Position numbers and translations under genes: made by a program
Notes under the pieces: model-generated
Told to the model about the DNA's origin: nothing
Seen by the model: the letters and a program-made list of their open reading frames with translations, nothing else
Database searches by the model: none
From: Bacteroidota bacterium
GTDB taxonomy: Bacteria; Bacteroidota; Bacteroidia; B-17B0; Aurantibacillaceae
DNA length: 64,000 nt
Assembly (NCBI GenBank): GCA_017303905.1
Contig: JAFLBH010000004.1
Coordinates: 349,548-413,547 of the forward strand
Direction: 5' to 3'
Part shown: positions 8,219 through 16,887 of the stretch, one piece after another
Layout of the letters: each line of letters starts with the position of its first letter
Position numbering within the stretch: position 1 is the first letter of the stretch

Positions 8219-8904
8219 TTCCATACCGGATCGTTCATTAACGGTGCGGCTTTCACAATCACCTCTTCCTTTTTTACAGGATGCATGAATTGCAGCTGAT
8301 AGGCATGCAAATGTATCGACCCGTCTTTATTGGTTCTATCGAAACCATATTTTAAGTCGCCCTTAATCGGACAACCAATGGCAGATAATTGCGCGCGGAT
8401 TTGATGATGTCTGCCTGTCAGCAGTTTTATCTCCAACAAATGATACGTATCACTCGATTTAATGTACTTATAAATTAACTCCGACTTCAATCCATCTTTC
8501 ACCGGTTTTTCATGCGCTTTGGATTTATTAAGCTTTTCATTCTTCAATAAATAATGAATCAAATGATCTTCGGTTTTTGCAGGCTTATTTTTAACCACCG
8601 CCCAATACGTTTTTTGTAAATCCTTTTCGCGTATCATTTCATTAAAGCGTGATAAGCCCTTACTCGTTTTTGCAAAGATGACTAATCCTGATACCGGCCT
8701 GTCCAAACGATGGATGACGCCCATAAAAACATTTCCGGGTTTGTTATCTCTTTCCTTAATATAGTTCTTCAACTTCTCGCTTAGTGGCATATCACCGGTT
8801 TTATCGCCCTGCACAATTTCTCCGGGTAATTTATTTATAATAAGGATGTGATTGTCTTCGTAAACAATCTGTTCTTTATGAATTGTATTTTGCAGTGGGT
8901 TCAA
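8206..8904 (-). CDS. RluA-family RNA pseudouridine synthase
   Basis: 232 residues with no S4 domain. The family signature GVIHRLDRPVSGLVIFAKT carries the catalytic Asp68, and the C-terminal block GRHHQIRAQLSAIGCPIKGDLKYG is present. It isomerises uridine to pseudouridine in rRNA or tRNA; the target site cannot be told from sequence. The start is probably TTG at 8904, because an in-frame TAA lies two codons upstream and there is no in-frame ATG near the N-terminus. It is preceded by a heptameric repeat tract. Confidence 0.9.
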   Translation of the reverse strand: MNPLQNTIHKEQIVYEDNHILIINKLPGEIVQGDKTGDMPLSEKLKNYIKERDNKPGNVFMGVIHRLDRPVSGLVIFAKTSKGLSRFNEMIREKDLQKTYWAVVKNKPAKTEDHLIHYLLKNEKLNKSKAHEKPVKDGLKSELIYKYIKSSDTYHLLEIKLLTGRHHQIRAQLSAIGCPIKGDLKYGFDRTNKDGSIHLHAYQLQFMHPVKKEEVIVKAAPLMNDPVWNYFK

Positions 8905-8906
8905 AA

Positions 8907-8955
8907 GTTAGGATTTAGGGGGTTAGGATATAGGAGTTAGGGGTTAGGGGTTCTG
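8907..8955. repeat. Degenerate 7-bp tandem repeat (GTTAGGR type)
   Basis: Seven roughly heptameric units (GTTAGGA, TTTAGGG, GTTAGGA, TATAGGA, GTTAGGG, GTTAGGG, then GTTCTG) fill the 5' flank of the pseudouridine synthase gene. The plus strand is a G-run strand with quadruplex-like spacing. Similar heptads occur at 13820 and 34962. Confidence 0.6.
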
Positions 8956-9034
8956 AAAAAAATTAGGTTTACATTTTTACAAATAAGCATATTACTTTCA
9001 TTTCATTTATTCTCCGATACTAAATCCTGTCTCC

Positions 9035-10357
9035 TTAATCCTTTCCTACTGCAGCTTTAATAATATCTTCATAAACTGTTGTCCATCCCTTCCATTCATC
9101 AACACTTCCCATTGTATCATTATGTATAATGGTGACTAATTCACCCTGATGTTTCTTTACTTCATCAATAATTGGTTTTACATAATTCATCGCAGTACTC
9201 ACATCGGCTTTATTAGTAAATTTTAGTGTAGTTTCAACGATGCAGAAGGGATGAATAGTAAGATTCGTTTCTTCTTCCGAATCCAAATCATACCAAACAT
9301 ACGGCATACAATAGGAGGCTCTGAAACCATTGTAATTTCCATAACCCATCGAATAATCATTTGCTATGCCGGCTTGCAATAAAGCCTGATAGGTTTCAGG
9401 AAAAGAAATCATTGAAAAATGTTGCCGGCTGTTTTTAATATCTCTATGCGTAATATTCGCCAACCTGTTGATTTCAATTTTCAACTGATTTAAATTATTA
9501 TTGGAACGATACGACGGATGAATACCAATCTTAGCATAATCTGCTAAATGCTTTATCAATACCTGAAAATCCTTATTGTTAGCAGGATGATTTTTATCGT
9601 TCACACCATAATCACCCAACAAAAAAAAGTACATCACTTTTATATTATACTTCTTCTGCACTTCCAGTAAAAACGAATAGGAATCAAACGGATCAACCAT
9701 TTTATTCATCACCACTTTAGAACGTTCTAAAATTTCACTGAAACTAAACTTGGAAAGACTTTTCAAAAAACCTCCCAATGAGCGCATGATACCTTTGAAC
9801 TTAAACTTATATGCGTTATCAATATCAACTGTAGATAAAAAACTAAAATGATGCTGCTTGAATTCTATTCCCGGATAACTTTGAGAGATTAAGTTTTTTA
9901 TTTGCGCAAACCATTCGTTTACCAATGGAAACTGAATGAAATCATACTGAAACGCCAAACTGCTTTTCACATCGAAACGATTGTATTTATCTTGTTTAAA
10001 AGGTAAATACTCCTCGTAGCGGCTCAATAACCAAAAGGCCGCTGATAATATATCAAATGGTATTTGTCCGGAATTTTTAAAAAAAATCCGTTTATATACT
10101 TCGTGATTATGAACTTCGATGTGATGATCTTTTACCCCGTACTCAAATAATAAACCGGATGGAATTATTTTAATACTTTCCTTTACAAACTTCTGTGAAG
10201 AGTAATTAATCTTTACCGAATTATGTTGCTCAAACAATACCGGGTTTTGCGTGATGGAAAAATCCAATCCCAAATAATCCTTTATTAAAATATTGAGGAT
10301 AAATTTTAAACGCGGACTACTCTTCTCAGAATATATGAGCACGGTTGTTTGCACCAT
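9035..10357 (-). CDS. Polysaccharide deacetylase-like protein
   Basis: 440 residues with no signal peptide. The N-terminal half (about 1-165) is a domain found attached to this deacetylase type in Bacteroidota (FDILSAAFWLLSRYEEYLPFKQDKYNRFD). The C-terminal half is NodB-like: metal-site motif STVDIDNAYKFK, then IGIHPSYRSNNN, where His and Ser/Arg would complete the metal site. It ends with a TIIHNDTMGS block. The expected activity is N- or O-deacetylation of a polysaccharide, probably cytoplasmic or envelope-associated. The substrate is unknown. It follows a phosphohexomutase gene but is separated from it by a terminator. Confidence 0.75.
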   Translation of the reverse strand: MVQTTVLIYSEKSSPRLKFILNILIKDYLGLDFSITQNPVLFEQHNSVKINYSSQKFVKESIKIIPSGLLFEYGVKDHHIEVHNHEVYKRIFFKNSGQIPFDILSAAFWLLSRYEEYLPFKQDKYNRFDVKSSLAFQYDFIQFPLVNEWFAQIKNLISQSYPGIEFKQHHFSFLSTVDIDNAYKFKFKGIMRSLGGFLKSLSKFSFSEILERSKVVMNKMVDPFDSYSFLLEVQKKYNIKVMYFFLLGDYGVNDKNHPANNKDFQVLIKHLADYAKIGIHPSYRSNNNLNQLKIEINRLANITHRDIKNSRQHFSMISFPETYQALLQAGIANDYSMGYGNYNGFRASYCMPYVWYDLDSEEETNLTIHPFCIVETTLKFTNKADVSTAMNYVKPIIDEVKKHQGELVTIIHNDTMGSVDEWKGWTTVYEDIIKAAVGKD

Positions 10358-10375
10358 ATAAAATTAGGAAAAGCA

Positions 10376-10400
10376 CAAAAAAAGGGCACAGGGCCCTTTT
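10376..10400 (-). terminator. Intrinsic terminator of the phosphohexomutase gene
   Basis: On the minus strand AAAAGGGC, a 5-nt loop and GCCCTTTT are followed by further Ts (an eight-A run on the plus strand, 10376-10383). It lies 24 nt after the phosphohexomutase stop codon. Confidence 0.8.
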
Positions 10401-10424
10401 AAAATTATAAACACTGTAAAGTGA

Positions 10425-11831
10425 TTAACCTAATAAGGTATCCTGAGCTGCCTTCAGGATTTTACGCGTGTTTTCAATCGTATCACTTTCAGCATAGATT
10501 CTAAGAACAGGTTCAGTTCCGCTGGCGCGAATCATCATCCATTGATCGTTTTCAAAATAATACTTCCAACCATCGATGGTTTCCAATTTTTCAACCTTAT
10601 AAGAGCCAAAGCTTTTGTATTTATCTTCCTTACACTCTTTAATGATTCTTTGTTTAACCACTTCATCCAAATGCAAATCGTTACGCTCATATACAAAACG
10701 ACCGGTTAACTTATATAAGTCGTCGATTAGCTGTTCTAATGTTTTACCGCTCTTTGCCATGTATTCCCAAATGGTTAAACCCATCCAAATACCATCACGC
10801 TCCGGAATGTGTCCTTTAATGGCAATACCTCCACTCTCTTCACCTCCCAACAAAACATCTTCCGTTACCATATAACCGGCAATGTATTTAAATCCAATTT
10901 GCGTAATGGTTAAAGGTAATTTATAGGCTTCCGCTAATTTCTTCACGCGCGGAGTTACCGAGAATGCACAAATCAATTTTCCGTTGTACTTTTTCTCCTC
11001 CACTAAATATTTTATCAATAACAAAATGATGTGGTGAGAGTCCACAAAGTTTCCTTTGCTGTCGTATAATCCAATCCGGTCGGCATCACCATCGGTACAT
11101 AAACCACAATTAATTTTTCCGTCCTTCTTTATTAATTCACTAAACTCTAATAAATTTTTATGAATCGGTTCCGGTGCTTGTCCGTGAAACCCGGGATTAT
11201 TATCATTATGTAAATGCACAATATCCGGAAACAAACGCTTCATAATGCGCTGACCGGCTCCGTACATACTGTCATAAGCCAATTTTAAATTCGAATTCTT
11301 AATAGCTTTGATGTCGAAATGCTCTTCCACATGTTTTAAATACATATCCTCCAGCGGAGCAATTTCTAATAAGCCTTTAGATTTTGCATCATTTAAATCA
11401 ACCGCATTGTAATTGATAGTGCATTTATCAGGAATTATATCTTCTACTTCTTGTATTTTCTCAGGTACTAATGGTCCGCCATAATGACCCTTTAGTTTAA
11501 ATCCATTATAAGAAGGCGGATTGTGACTTGCCGTGATGATAACTCCTAAAGAAGCTTTTAATTTGAGTGCCCCCAAAGAAACCATAGGTGTACTCACGAA
11601 ATCCTTCGCTAAATAAACTTTAATGTTTTTGGCGATACAAACTTTAGCAACTGTTTCAGCAAATAATTCTCCGGCGAAACGGCAATCATGTCCCACAACA
11701 ATACTTGGCTTATCGAAATTTTTCAATAACCAATTAGCCGTTGCTTCAGTTACACGCGCTACATTTTCTTCCGTAAAATCTTTTGCGATAATGGCTCTCC
11801 AGCCGTCGGTTCCAAACTTAATTTTTGTCAT
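10425..11831 (-). CDS. Phosphoglucomutase/phosphomannomutase family enzyme
   Basis: 468 residues with all four alpha-D-phosphohexomutase signatures. Catalytic phosphoserine loop TASHNPP (Ser102); Mg2+ loop TDGDADR (Asp247, Asp249, Asp251); sugar-binding GGEESGG (about 329-335); phosphate-binding RASGTEP (about 435-441). It interconverts hexose 1- and 6-phosphates for sugar-nucleotide and glycan synthesis. Substrate (Glc or Man) cannot be decided. It lies 60 nt downstream of mltG and could be co-transcribed with that operon; the terminator after it closes the unit. Confidence 0.94.
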   Translation of the reverse strand: MTKIKFGTDGWRAIIAKDFTEENVARVTEATANWLLKNFDKPSIVVGHDCRFAGELFAETVAKVCIAKNIKVYLAKDFVSTPMVSLGALKLKASLGVIITASHNPPSYNGFKLKGHYGGPLVPEKIQEVEDIIPDKCTINYNAVDLNDAKSKGLLEIAPLEDMYLKHVEEHFDIKAIKNSNLKLAYDSMYGAGQRIMKRLFPDIVHLHNDNNPGFHGQAPEPIHKNLLEFSELIKKDGKINCGLCTDGDADRIGLYDSKGNFVDSHHIILLLIKYLVEEKKYNGKLICAFSVTPRVKKLAEAYKLPLTITQIGFKYIAGYMVTEDVLLGGEESGGIAIKGHIPERDGIWMGLTIWEYMAKSGKTLEQLIDDLYKLTGRFVYERNDLHLDEVVKQRIIKECKEDKYKSFGSYKVEKLETIDGWKYYFENDQWMMIRASGTEPVLRIYAESDTIENTRKILKAAQDTLLG

Positions 11832-11891
11832 AATGAAAATCAGAAGTCTAAAGATAATAAATAGCCTCTAATTGGAATAATTAAAGCGGGA

Positions 11892-12941
11892 TTAACGCAT
11901 TATTCCCTTCTTATTCAAGGCTTTCTGATAAGCATCCGCGTTACGCTGATGCTGTTCGTAGGTAGCGGCAAAATCGCTGTATCCGCTAAAATCAGGACGA
12001 GCACAGAAGAAAATAAAGTTATGCTTAGTGTAATTTAAAACGGCATCTATCGATTGAGTATTTACCAAACAAATTGGTCCGGGAGGTAAACCTTTATACT
12101 TATAGGTGTTATATGGAGAGTCAATTTCCTTATCGGCATTCGTTACACGTTGCACCTCAAAATTTTTATTGGCAAATTTTAATGTTGGATCGGCTTGTAA
12201 AAGCATATCCTTTTTTACACGATTAATGTAAACGCCTGCAATCTTTTGCTGTTCGCTGTAAATGCCACTTTCGCTTTGAACTATAGAAGCAATCGTTACA
12301 ATCTCCGGTAAGGTAAATCCGATTTTAGCGGCTTTTTCCTTGCGCGCTTTCGTGAAAACAGAGTCAAAATGTTCCTTTATTTCAGTAAATAATTCGTCAA
12401 CAGTAACAGCCCAACTTACATCATACACATTGTTTAATATAAGTGCCATCACATTATCCGGATCCATGCCAAATTCCTTTTCTAAACGTGTATCATCGTG
12501 TAAAAAGTCTTCTACTTCATCATAACTTAATTCGAGTTTATTATCCAGGTATTCTGCAAACTCATCCAGATTATGAATCTGAGAATTGAAAGTTAATTTT
12601 ATTTTTTCCTGACGGTTGTTCTTTAACATGAGAATAATCTGACGATTATTCATACCATTTGTGACTTTAAATTTACCTGGATGTACATTTTTATCCAACT
12701 CCATTCGCTTAGCCATAAACTCGAATGAAGCATGATTCTCAATGATGTTTTCATTGTATAAAATCTCTAATAATAATTGATAATCGGCATCCTTGGGAAT
12801 AAAAACATACTTGTAGTTTTTACCTTCTGTATTAACATTCGGCTTATACAAATTAATATAAGCCCAATAGCTGCCAAAACCAACACCTGCCAATACAAGC
12901 AGCACGATTAATTTTGAAATTAGTTTTCTACCGAAGGCCAT
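11892..12941 (-). CDS. mltG: Endolytic murein transglycosylase MltG (YceG family)
   Basis: 349 residues: one N-terminal TM anchor (about 9-29), a LysM-like/regulatory segment (about 42-110) and the YceG catalytic domain (about 115-345). The active-site block is PEIVTIASIVQSESG, where the Glu in SES (Glu224) aligns with the conserved catalytic Glu. The LQADPTLKFA and YNTYKYKGLPPGPI motifs follow. It cleaves nascent glycan strands and sets peptidoglycan chain length at the inner membrane. It is the last gene of the dapF run, 26 nt after the cytochrome gene, linking two peptidoglycan genes in one transcription unit. Confidence 0.94.
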   Translation of the reverse strand: MAFGRKLISKLIVLLVLAGVGFGSYWAYINLYKPNVNTEGKNYKYVFIPKDADYQLLLEILYNENIIENHASFEFMAKRMELDKNVHPGKFKVTNGMNNRQIILMLKNNRQEKIKLTFNSQIHNLDEFAEYLDNKLELSYDEVEDFLHDDTRLEKEFGMDPDNVMALILNNVYDVSWAVTVDELFTEIKEHFDSVFTKARKEKAAKIGFTLPEIVTIASIVQSESGIYSEQQKIAGVYINRVKKDMLLQADPTLKFANKNFEVQRVTNADKEIDSPYNTYKYKGLPPGPICLVNTQSIDAVLNYTKHNFIFFCARPDFSGYSDFAATYEQHQRNADAYQKALNKKGIMR

Positions 12942-12967
12942 ATGGTTACAAAAATAAAAAGATTATT

Positions 12968-15007
12968 CTAAGACATGCTTTTTAATTTGGCCAAAATTTG
13001 TTGTGCCTTTTGGTTATCCGGATTACGCTTTAAGATGCGCTCTACAATTTCGATAGCTCCCTTTTTATCCTTTAGATACAGTTTTAATCCTGCCACATTA
13101 AACAACAAAGGTTCATAATCCAAATCTAGTGCAAGGCCTTTATTGTAATACTCTACTGCGGATTTTACTTCATTTTGCGTTAATTCTAAAAAACCAAGAT
13201 TTGTGAAACCTGAAATGTTTTTAGGATGTTGCGTTACTATATATTTAAATTCCTCTCTTGCAGCATTAATATTCTTAGTATTCATATAGGCCGAGCCTAA
13301 TTTATTTCTGAATTCAAGATTGAAGAGCGCTAATTCACAGGCTTTCTTAAACCAAAGGACTGACTTGTCCATTGCGCCTGTATTATAATACGCTTCCGCG
13401 ATATGGTAGGCACTCCACGCGTGTATATTATCATAGGATTTCTTGCTGATTTTTTCAATGAGTTCTCTCTCGCCTACTTTCGTCACATAGCTGATTATTT
13501 TATTAAAGTCTTGTTGCGAGAAACGCAATTGCAATAAAGCGTGTAAGTTCATTAAAATCTCATCCTTAGTTCCATCCTTTAATATTGCTGCAGCAGAATC
13601 CAAATATTCCGGCTTGGCTTCAAATTTATCGAACTGATTTATATAGGCTCGTGCACGTATTAAGGCATCCGGATTTTTTTCGTTGATGGCAAATAAACCA
13701 ATGAACTCTTTTATTTTTTCTTTTTCCTTTTTAGTTATTGGTTTACGGATGTAATGATCATGAACAGTTACATGTGGAATATCAATGGAGCCTGATGAAG
13801 GCATGTGACAATTAATACAGTTGGGAGTTGGGAGTTTAGAGTTGGGAGATTGTCTGAATTTGACTACTGACTTTTCAGTACATTCCAGTATTGATTTTTT
13901 ACCCGAACCGTGACAATTATTGCAGGCTGTATTAAATAGTTCTTTGCCCGTTTCTTTTACACTTACATGTGGATTATGACAGGTCACACAGGTTAAAGCA
14001 TCTTTGTATGGCTTTAAAGATTTATTATCCTTTGATTTTTCGTAAGACTGAATAAAACATTGGCTTTGTTTTAATCTATCAGCATGAGAAGCCATAATGA
14101 ATTCATCATCTGCATTTTTATACTTGGGTAAAAAAACCGTCATGAAATCACTTAATTTCATACCGGGCTTAAAGTCGTAAAATGATTTCCCTTCCTTCAA
14201 CACAGCGTTTCCCTGAAGATGGCAACGCATACACACATCGAATTGCCGATCGATGGAAAGCTTTGATGGATTGACAATACTGTAATCAATATATTTTGAA
14301 GTATCTACTTTACTTCCGCTTTGTCGTTGCGCAACGTGAATACTACCCGGACCGTGACAACGTTCACAATTTATTCCTTCCGGAACCGAATTAAATTTAT
14401 TTTCAGAACCTAACTCGAAATCCGGAAATGCATTATGACAACTCATGCATTCCAGTCCGATTTTACGTGTAAACCTTGTATTATGACCATCTTCAAATCC
14501 CGGCGGCAAATCCCATTTCTTCTTTTGCGTATAAAAAGTCATAGGCATTTGATTCATATAACCGTTTACACTTTGTAAATGCGAGTTCGTATGTTGTCCG
14601 GAGCCAATAATATAATTTACCTGCTCGGTTCTTTGGAATACAGTATCACCTTTCTCAATCTTAAATTCTCTAAAAAACAAACTATCATTTTTCCAAAAGG
14701 CAGTATAGTGTAAATCCGTATACTTATCATAAATGGCGGGGTGACTAAAATCTGCGGCTGATTTTTCTTTTGTCGCGCGAGCAAAGGATTGTCCCATCCC
14801 CGTTTTAATAAAGCTGTTGTAAATATCCTGGTGACAAAGTTTACATGTATTTATCCCAACATAATGAGCCGTATCGCTATGGTTTAAATAAACCAGTGTA
14901 TCCTTAGTTTTTGTTTGTGTATTTTTTGTGCCTGACGGTTCTTTACACTGATAATTAAGGAGAATTATCAAAATTATAAAAGGAAGTATGAACTTTACAA
15001 AGCGCAT
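12968..15007 (-). CDS. Heptaheme cytochrome c lipoprotein with C-terminal TPR repeats
   Basis: A 679-residue lipoprotein (lipobox LNYQC, Cys21). Seven CxxCH haem c sites: Cys55, 187, 214, 259, 340, 362 and 397. An N-terminal cytochrome region of about 410 residues is followed by a helical TPR region (about 430-679; repeats AYYNTGAMDKSVLWFKKACE and GFLELTQNEVKSAVEYYNKG). Such cytochrome-TPR fusions are known in Bacteroidota, but the electron partner is unknown. The ATG overlaps the GNAT stop (TAATG). Residues 384-397, just before haem 7, are encoded by a heptameric DNA repeat. Confidence 0.88.
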   Translation of the reverse strand: MRFVKFILPFIILIILLNYQCKEPSGTKNTQTKTKDTLVYLNHSDTAHYVGINTCKLCHQDIYNSFIKTGMGQSFARATKEKSAADFSHPAIYDKYTDLHYTAFWKNDSLFFREFKIEKGDTVFQRTEQVNYIIGSGQHTNSHLQSVNGYMNQMPMTFYTQKKKWDLPPGFEDGHNTRFTRKIGLECMSCHNAFPDFELGSENKFNSVPEGINCERCHGPGSIHVAQRQSGSKVDTSKYIDYSIVNPSKLSIDRQFDVCMRCHLQGNAVLKEGKSFYDFKPGMKLSDFMTVFLPKYKNADDEFIMASHADRLKQSQCFIQSYEKSKDNKSLKPYKDALTCVTCHNPHVSVKETGKELFNTACNNCHGSGKKSILECTEKSVVKFRQSPNSKLPTPNCINCHMPSSGSIDIPHVTVHDHYIRKPITKKEKEKIKEFIGLFAINEKNPDALIRARAYINQFDKFEAKPEYLDSAAAILKDGTKDEILMNLHALLQLRFSQQDFNKIISYVTKVGERELIEKISKKSYDNIHAWSAYHIAEAYYNTGAMDKSVLWFKKACELALFNLEFRNKLGSAYMNTKNINAAREEFKYIVTQHPKNISGFTNLGFLELTQNEVKSAVEYYNKGLALDLDYEPLLFNVAGLKLYLKDKKGAIEIVERILKRNPDNQKAQQILAKLKSMS
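13820..13847. repeat. Heptameric repeat inside the cytochrome gene
   Basis: Four 7-bp units (GTTGGGA, GTTGGGA, GTTTAGA, GTTGGGA) lie within the coding region and encode the low-complexity peptide SPNSKLPTPN. The unit length is not a multiple of three, so gain or loss of one unit would shift the frame before haem site 7. Confidence 0.7.
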
Positions 15008-15531
15008 TACTGATTAATCAACTGTAGTAACCACTCATCGCTAAATTCATTGGCAGAAGAACGATTCCATTGTTTTTTTAAACCAATTTTTTCAAATCCG
15101 GATTTTTCAAACAATTGCAAACTAGCGGGAGCATTAACCGTTACATTGGCATAAAGTTGCTTTACCAATAAAGTATTGAAAGCATAATCTTTCAAAAGTT
15201 TTAGAGCTTCGTAGGCATAGCCTTTATTTCTGTATTCTTCGCTGATTAAAATGCCAATGCCTGCACGCAAATGATACGGATCAAAATCAAATAAGTCGAT
15301 AGCTCCAACTGCCGCATCATTTCCGTGTTGTGAAATAATCAAGCGCAATTGTTTATTTGTATAAATATCTTCATGCGCATTCACTAAAAATTGCTCGAGC
15401 ACATAACGACTAAACGGAGTTTGCGTGTTGCTCACATGCCAAATTTCGCGGTTGTTCTCCCATTTATAAAGCACGTCAACGTCTGATGGCTCTAAAGCCC
15501 TTAAATAAATATTTTCTCCTTTGATAAACAT
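15007..15531 (-). CDS. GNAT-family N-acetyltransferase (RimJ/RimL-like)
   Basis: 174 residues, a single GNAT domain. The N-terminus IYLRALEPSDVDVLYKWENN and the acetyl-CoA loop EEYRNKGYAYEALKLLKDYAF are typical of the RimJ/RimL/SpeG-like branch, and so is ASLQLFEKSGFEKIG near the C-terminus. The substrate is unknown: it could be a protein N-terminus, an amino acid or a polyamine. It is coupled on both sides by TAATG stop/start overlaps (15531 and 15007). Confidence 0.88.
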   Translation of the reverse strand: MFIKGENIYLRALEPSDVDVLYKWENNREIWHVSNTQTPFSRYVLEQFLVNAHEDIYTNKQLRLIISQHGNDAAVGAIDLFDFDPYHLRAGIGILISEEYRNKGYAYEALKLLKDYAFNTLLVKQLYANVTVNAPASLQLFEKSGFEKIGLKKQWNRSSANEFSDEWLLQLINQ

Positions 15532-16136
15532 TAGTCTTTGGTATAAATTTCCCGTTCTTCCGTAATTCGCTTATTTAATTGCTCGGCTGTATATGTAGGA
15601 AAAGTGAATACTTTATCAGAAGTTTCATTAATCACGTTGATTGCCTTACAATCCACAATGTAATCATTATCATTAAGGTCTTCCAAAAAATCAAACAACA
15701 AACGTTCCCTATTCACTTTAATAGCATAAAACTCTTCAAAAAATTGTTTGATAGGACTCAGGCAAGTTGCTTGATTAGCTTTTACAGAGGTATATTGCTG
15801 CATCTGTTCTTGAAATATTTGCAACTGGTAATCCTCGCTAAAAACAGGGTGCTTAATAATTTTAAAAAACACGGCCTCAACAGAGCGTTGCTTTATTGTT
15901 TTTAAAATCAACTCGGCTTTAATGTTTAATTCACGTTCCTTTATAGTTAATGAATTATAATTTCCATTAATCATTAAACCGATATGAGCAGGAATTCTTC
16001 CGGCGTGCAACAAAACCAACCATGTTCCCTTTAATAGTTCATCGGGATTATTTAATGCTTCGTAAGCATACTGATATTTGGAAGTAGCGATCAAGAAAAT
16101 ATTATTCTTTAACTTCAATACGACCTTCAAAAACAA
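15531..16136 (-). CDS. Uncharacterised protein in the dapF-mltG run (about 187-201 aa)
   Basis: No family recognised. It is a soluble alpha/beta-looking protein with no signal peptide or TM segment, containing IFLIATSKYQYAYEAL, GTWLVLLHAGRIPAHIGLMING and a mid-region FEEFYAIKVNRERLLFDFLEDL. The start is ambiguous: the reading frame has only TTG candidates (16136, 16130, 16118 and 16094). Those at 16136-16118 overlap dapF; 16094 lies 7 nt past the dapF stop. Coupling to the GNAT gene by TAATG supports a real gene. The role is unknown. Confidence 0.7.
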   Translation of the reverse strand: MFLKVVLKLKNNIFLIATSKYQYAYEALNNPDELLKGTWLVLLHAGRIPAHIGLMINGNYNSLTIKERELNIKAELILKTIKQRSVEAVFFKIIKHPVFSEDYQLQIFQEQMQQYTSVKANQATCLSPIKQFFEEFYAIKVNRERLLFDFLEDLNDNDYIVDCKAINVINETSDKVFTFPTYTAEQLNKRITEEREIYTKD

Positions 16137-16887
16137 ATTCGGCCGGACCTTCCAACCAAATGTTATAAAAATTAGTTTCCAAAACCTTATCGAATTTTAC
16201 ACGAAGGTCGCCACCTAAAGTTGAGATTTTGCAATAGTTTTTTCCGGTAGAAGCGCCGCTGATGGCTGCAACCAGTGCGGATGCAGTTACGCCTGTACCG
16301 CAGGATAAAGTTTCATCCTCCACACCTCGTTCGTAAGTCCGAACAAAAACAGAATCCTCTTTTTTCTCAATAAAGTTCACATTAGTGCCTTCTTCAGCAA
16401 AACGTTCATTATTGCGGATTTTTTTTCCTTCTTCAAATACATTGTACGAATTTACATCGTCAACAAATTTCACGTAATGCGGAGAACCTGTGTTCAGGAA
16501 ATAATGATCGCCGTTATTCTCAATACTCTTCACATCGTTCATCTTTAAAGAAACAAATCCTTCATGAATTACAGCCTCATGTACACCATCAATAGCAATG
16601 AATTTGGTTCTGTCATTGATAAGCCCCATCTTTTTTGCAAAAGCAGTAATACATCTACCACCATTGCCGCACATGGTACTTTGATTACCATCACTGTTAA
16701 AATATACCATTTTAAAATCAGCGCCGGGTTCCAATTCCAGAAGCATTAATCCATCTGCACCAATACCAAAGCGACGGTCACATAACCATTTTACCTGCTC
16801 GTTATTTAATTGAATTTCGTTTTTACGATTATCAATTAAAATAAAATCGTTGCCGGTACCTTGATATTTATAAAACTGCAATTGCAT
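16102..16887 (-). CDS. dapF: Diaminopimelate epimerase
   Basis: 261 residues with both halves of the DapF active site: Cys73 in TMCGNGGRC and Cys196 in TLSCGTGVTAS. The opening KYQGTGNDFILIDNR and the GIGADGLMLLE motif are conserved too. It converts LL- to meso-diaminopimelate for lysine and peptidoglycan synthesis. The length is normal. The start ATG overlaps the stop of the upstream membrane-protein gene by one base. Confidence 0.97.
   Translation of the reverse strand: MQLQFYKYQGTGNDFILIDNRKNEIQLNNEQVKWLCDRRFGIGADGLMLLELEPGADFKMVYFNSDGNQSTMCGNGGRCITAFAKKMGLINDRTKFIAIDGVHEAVIHEGFVSLKMNDVKSIENNGDHYFLNTGSPHYVKFVDDVNSYNVFEEGKKIRNNERFAEEGTNVNFIEKKEDSVFVRTYERGVEDETLSCGTGVTASALVAAISGASTGKNYCKISTLGGDLRVKFDKVLETNFYNIWLEGPAEFVFEGRIEVKE

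Noticed and set aside
8907..8955. Reading the GTTAGGG tract as a telomere or chromosome end
   Set aside because: The tract is short and imperfect and lies between ordinary bacterial genes. The 7-bp period (not 6) and similar heptads elsewhere point to a dispersed repeat.
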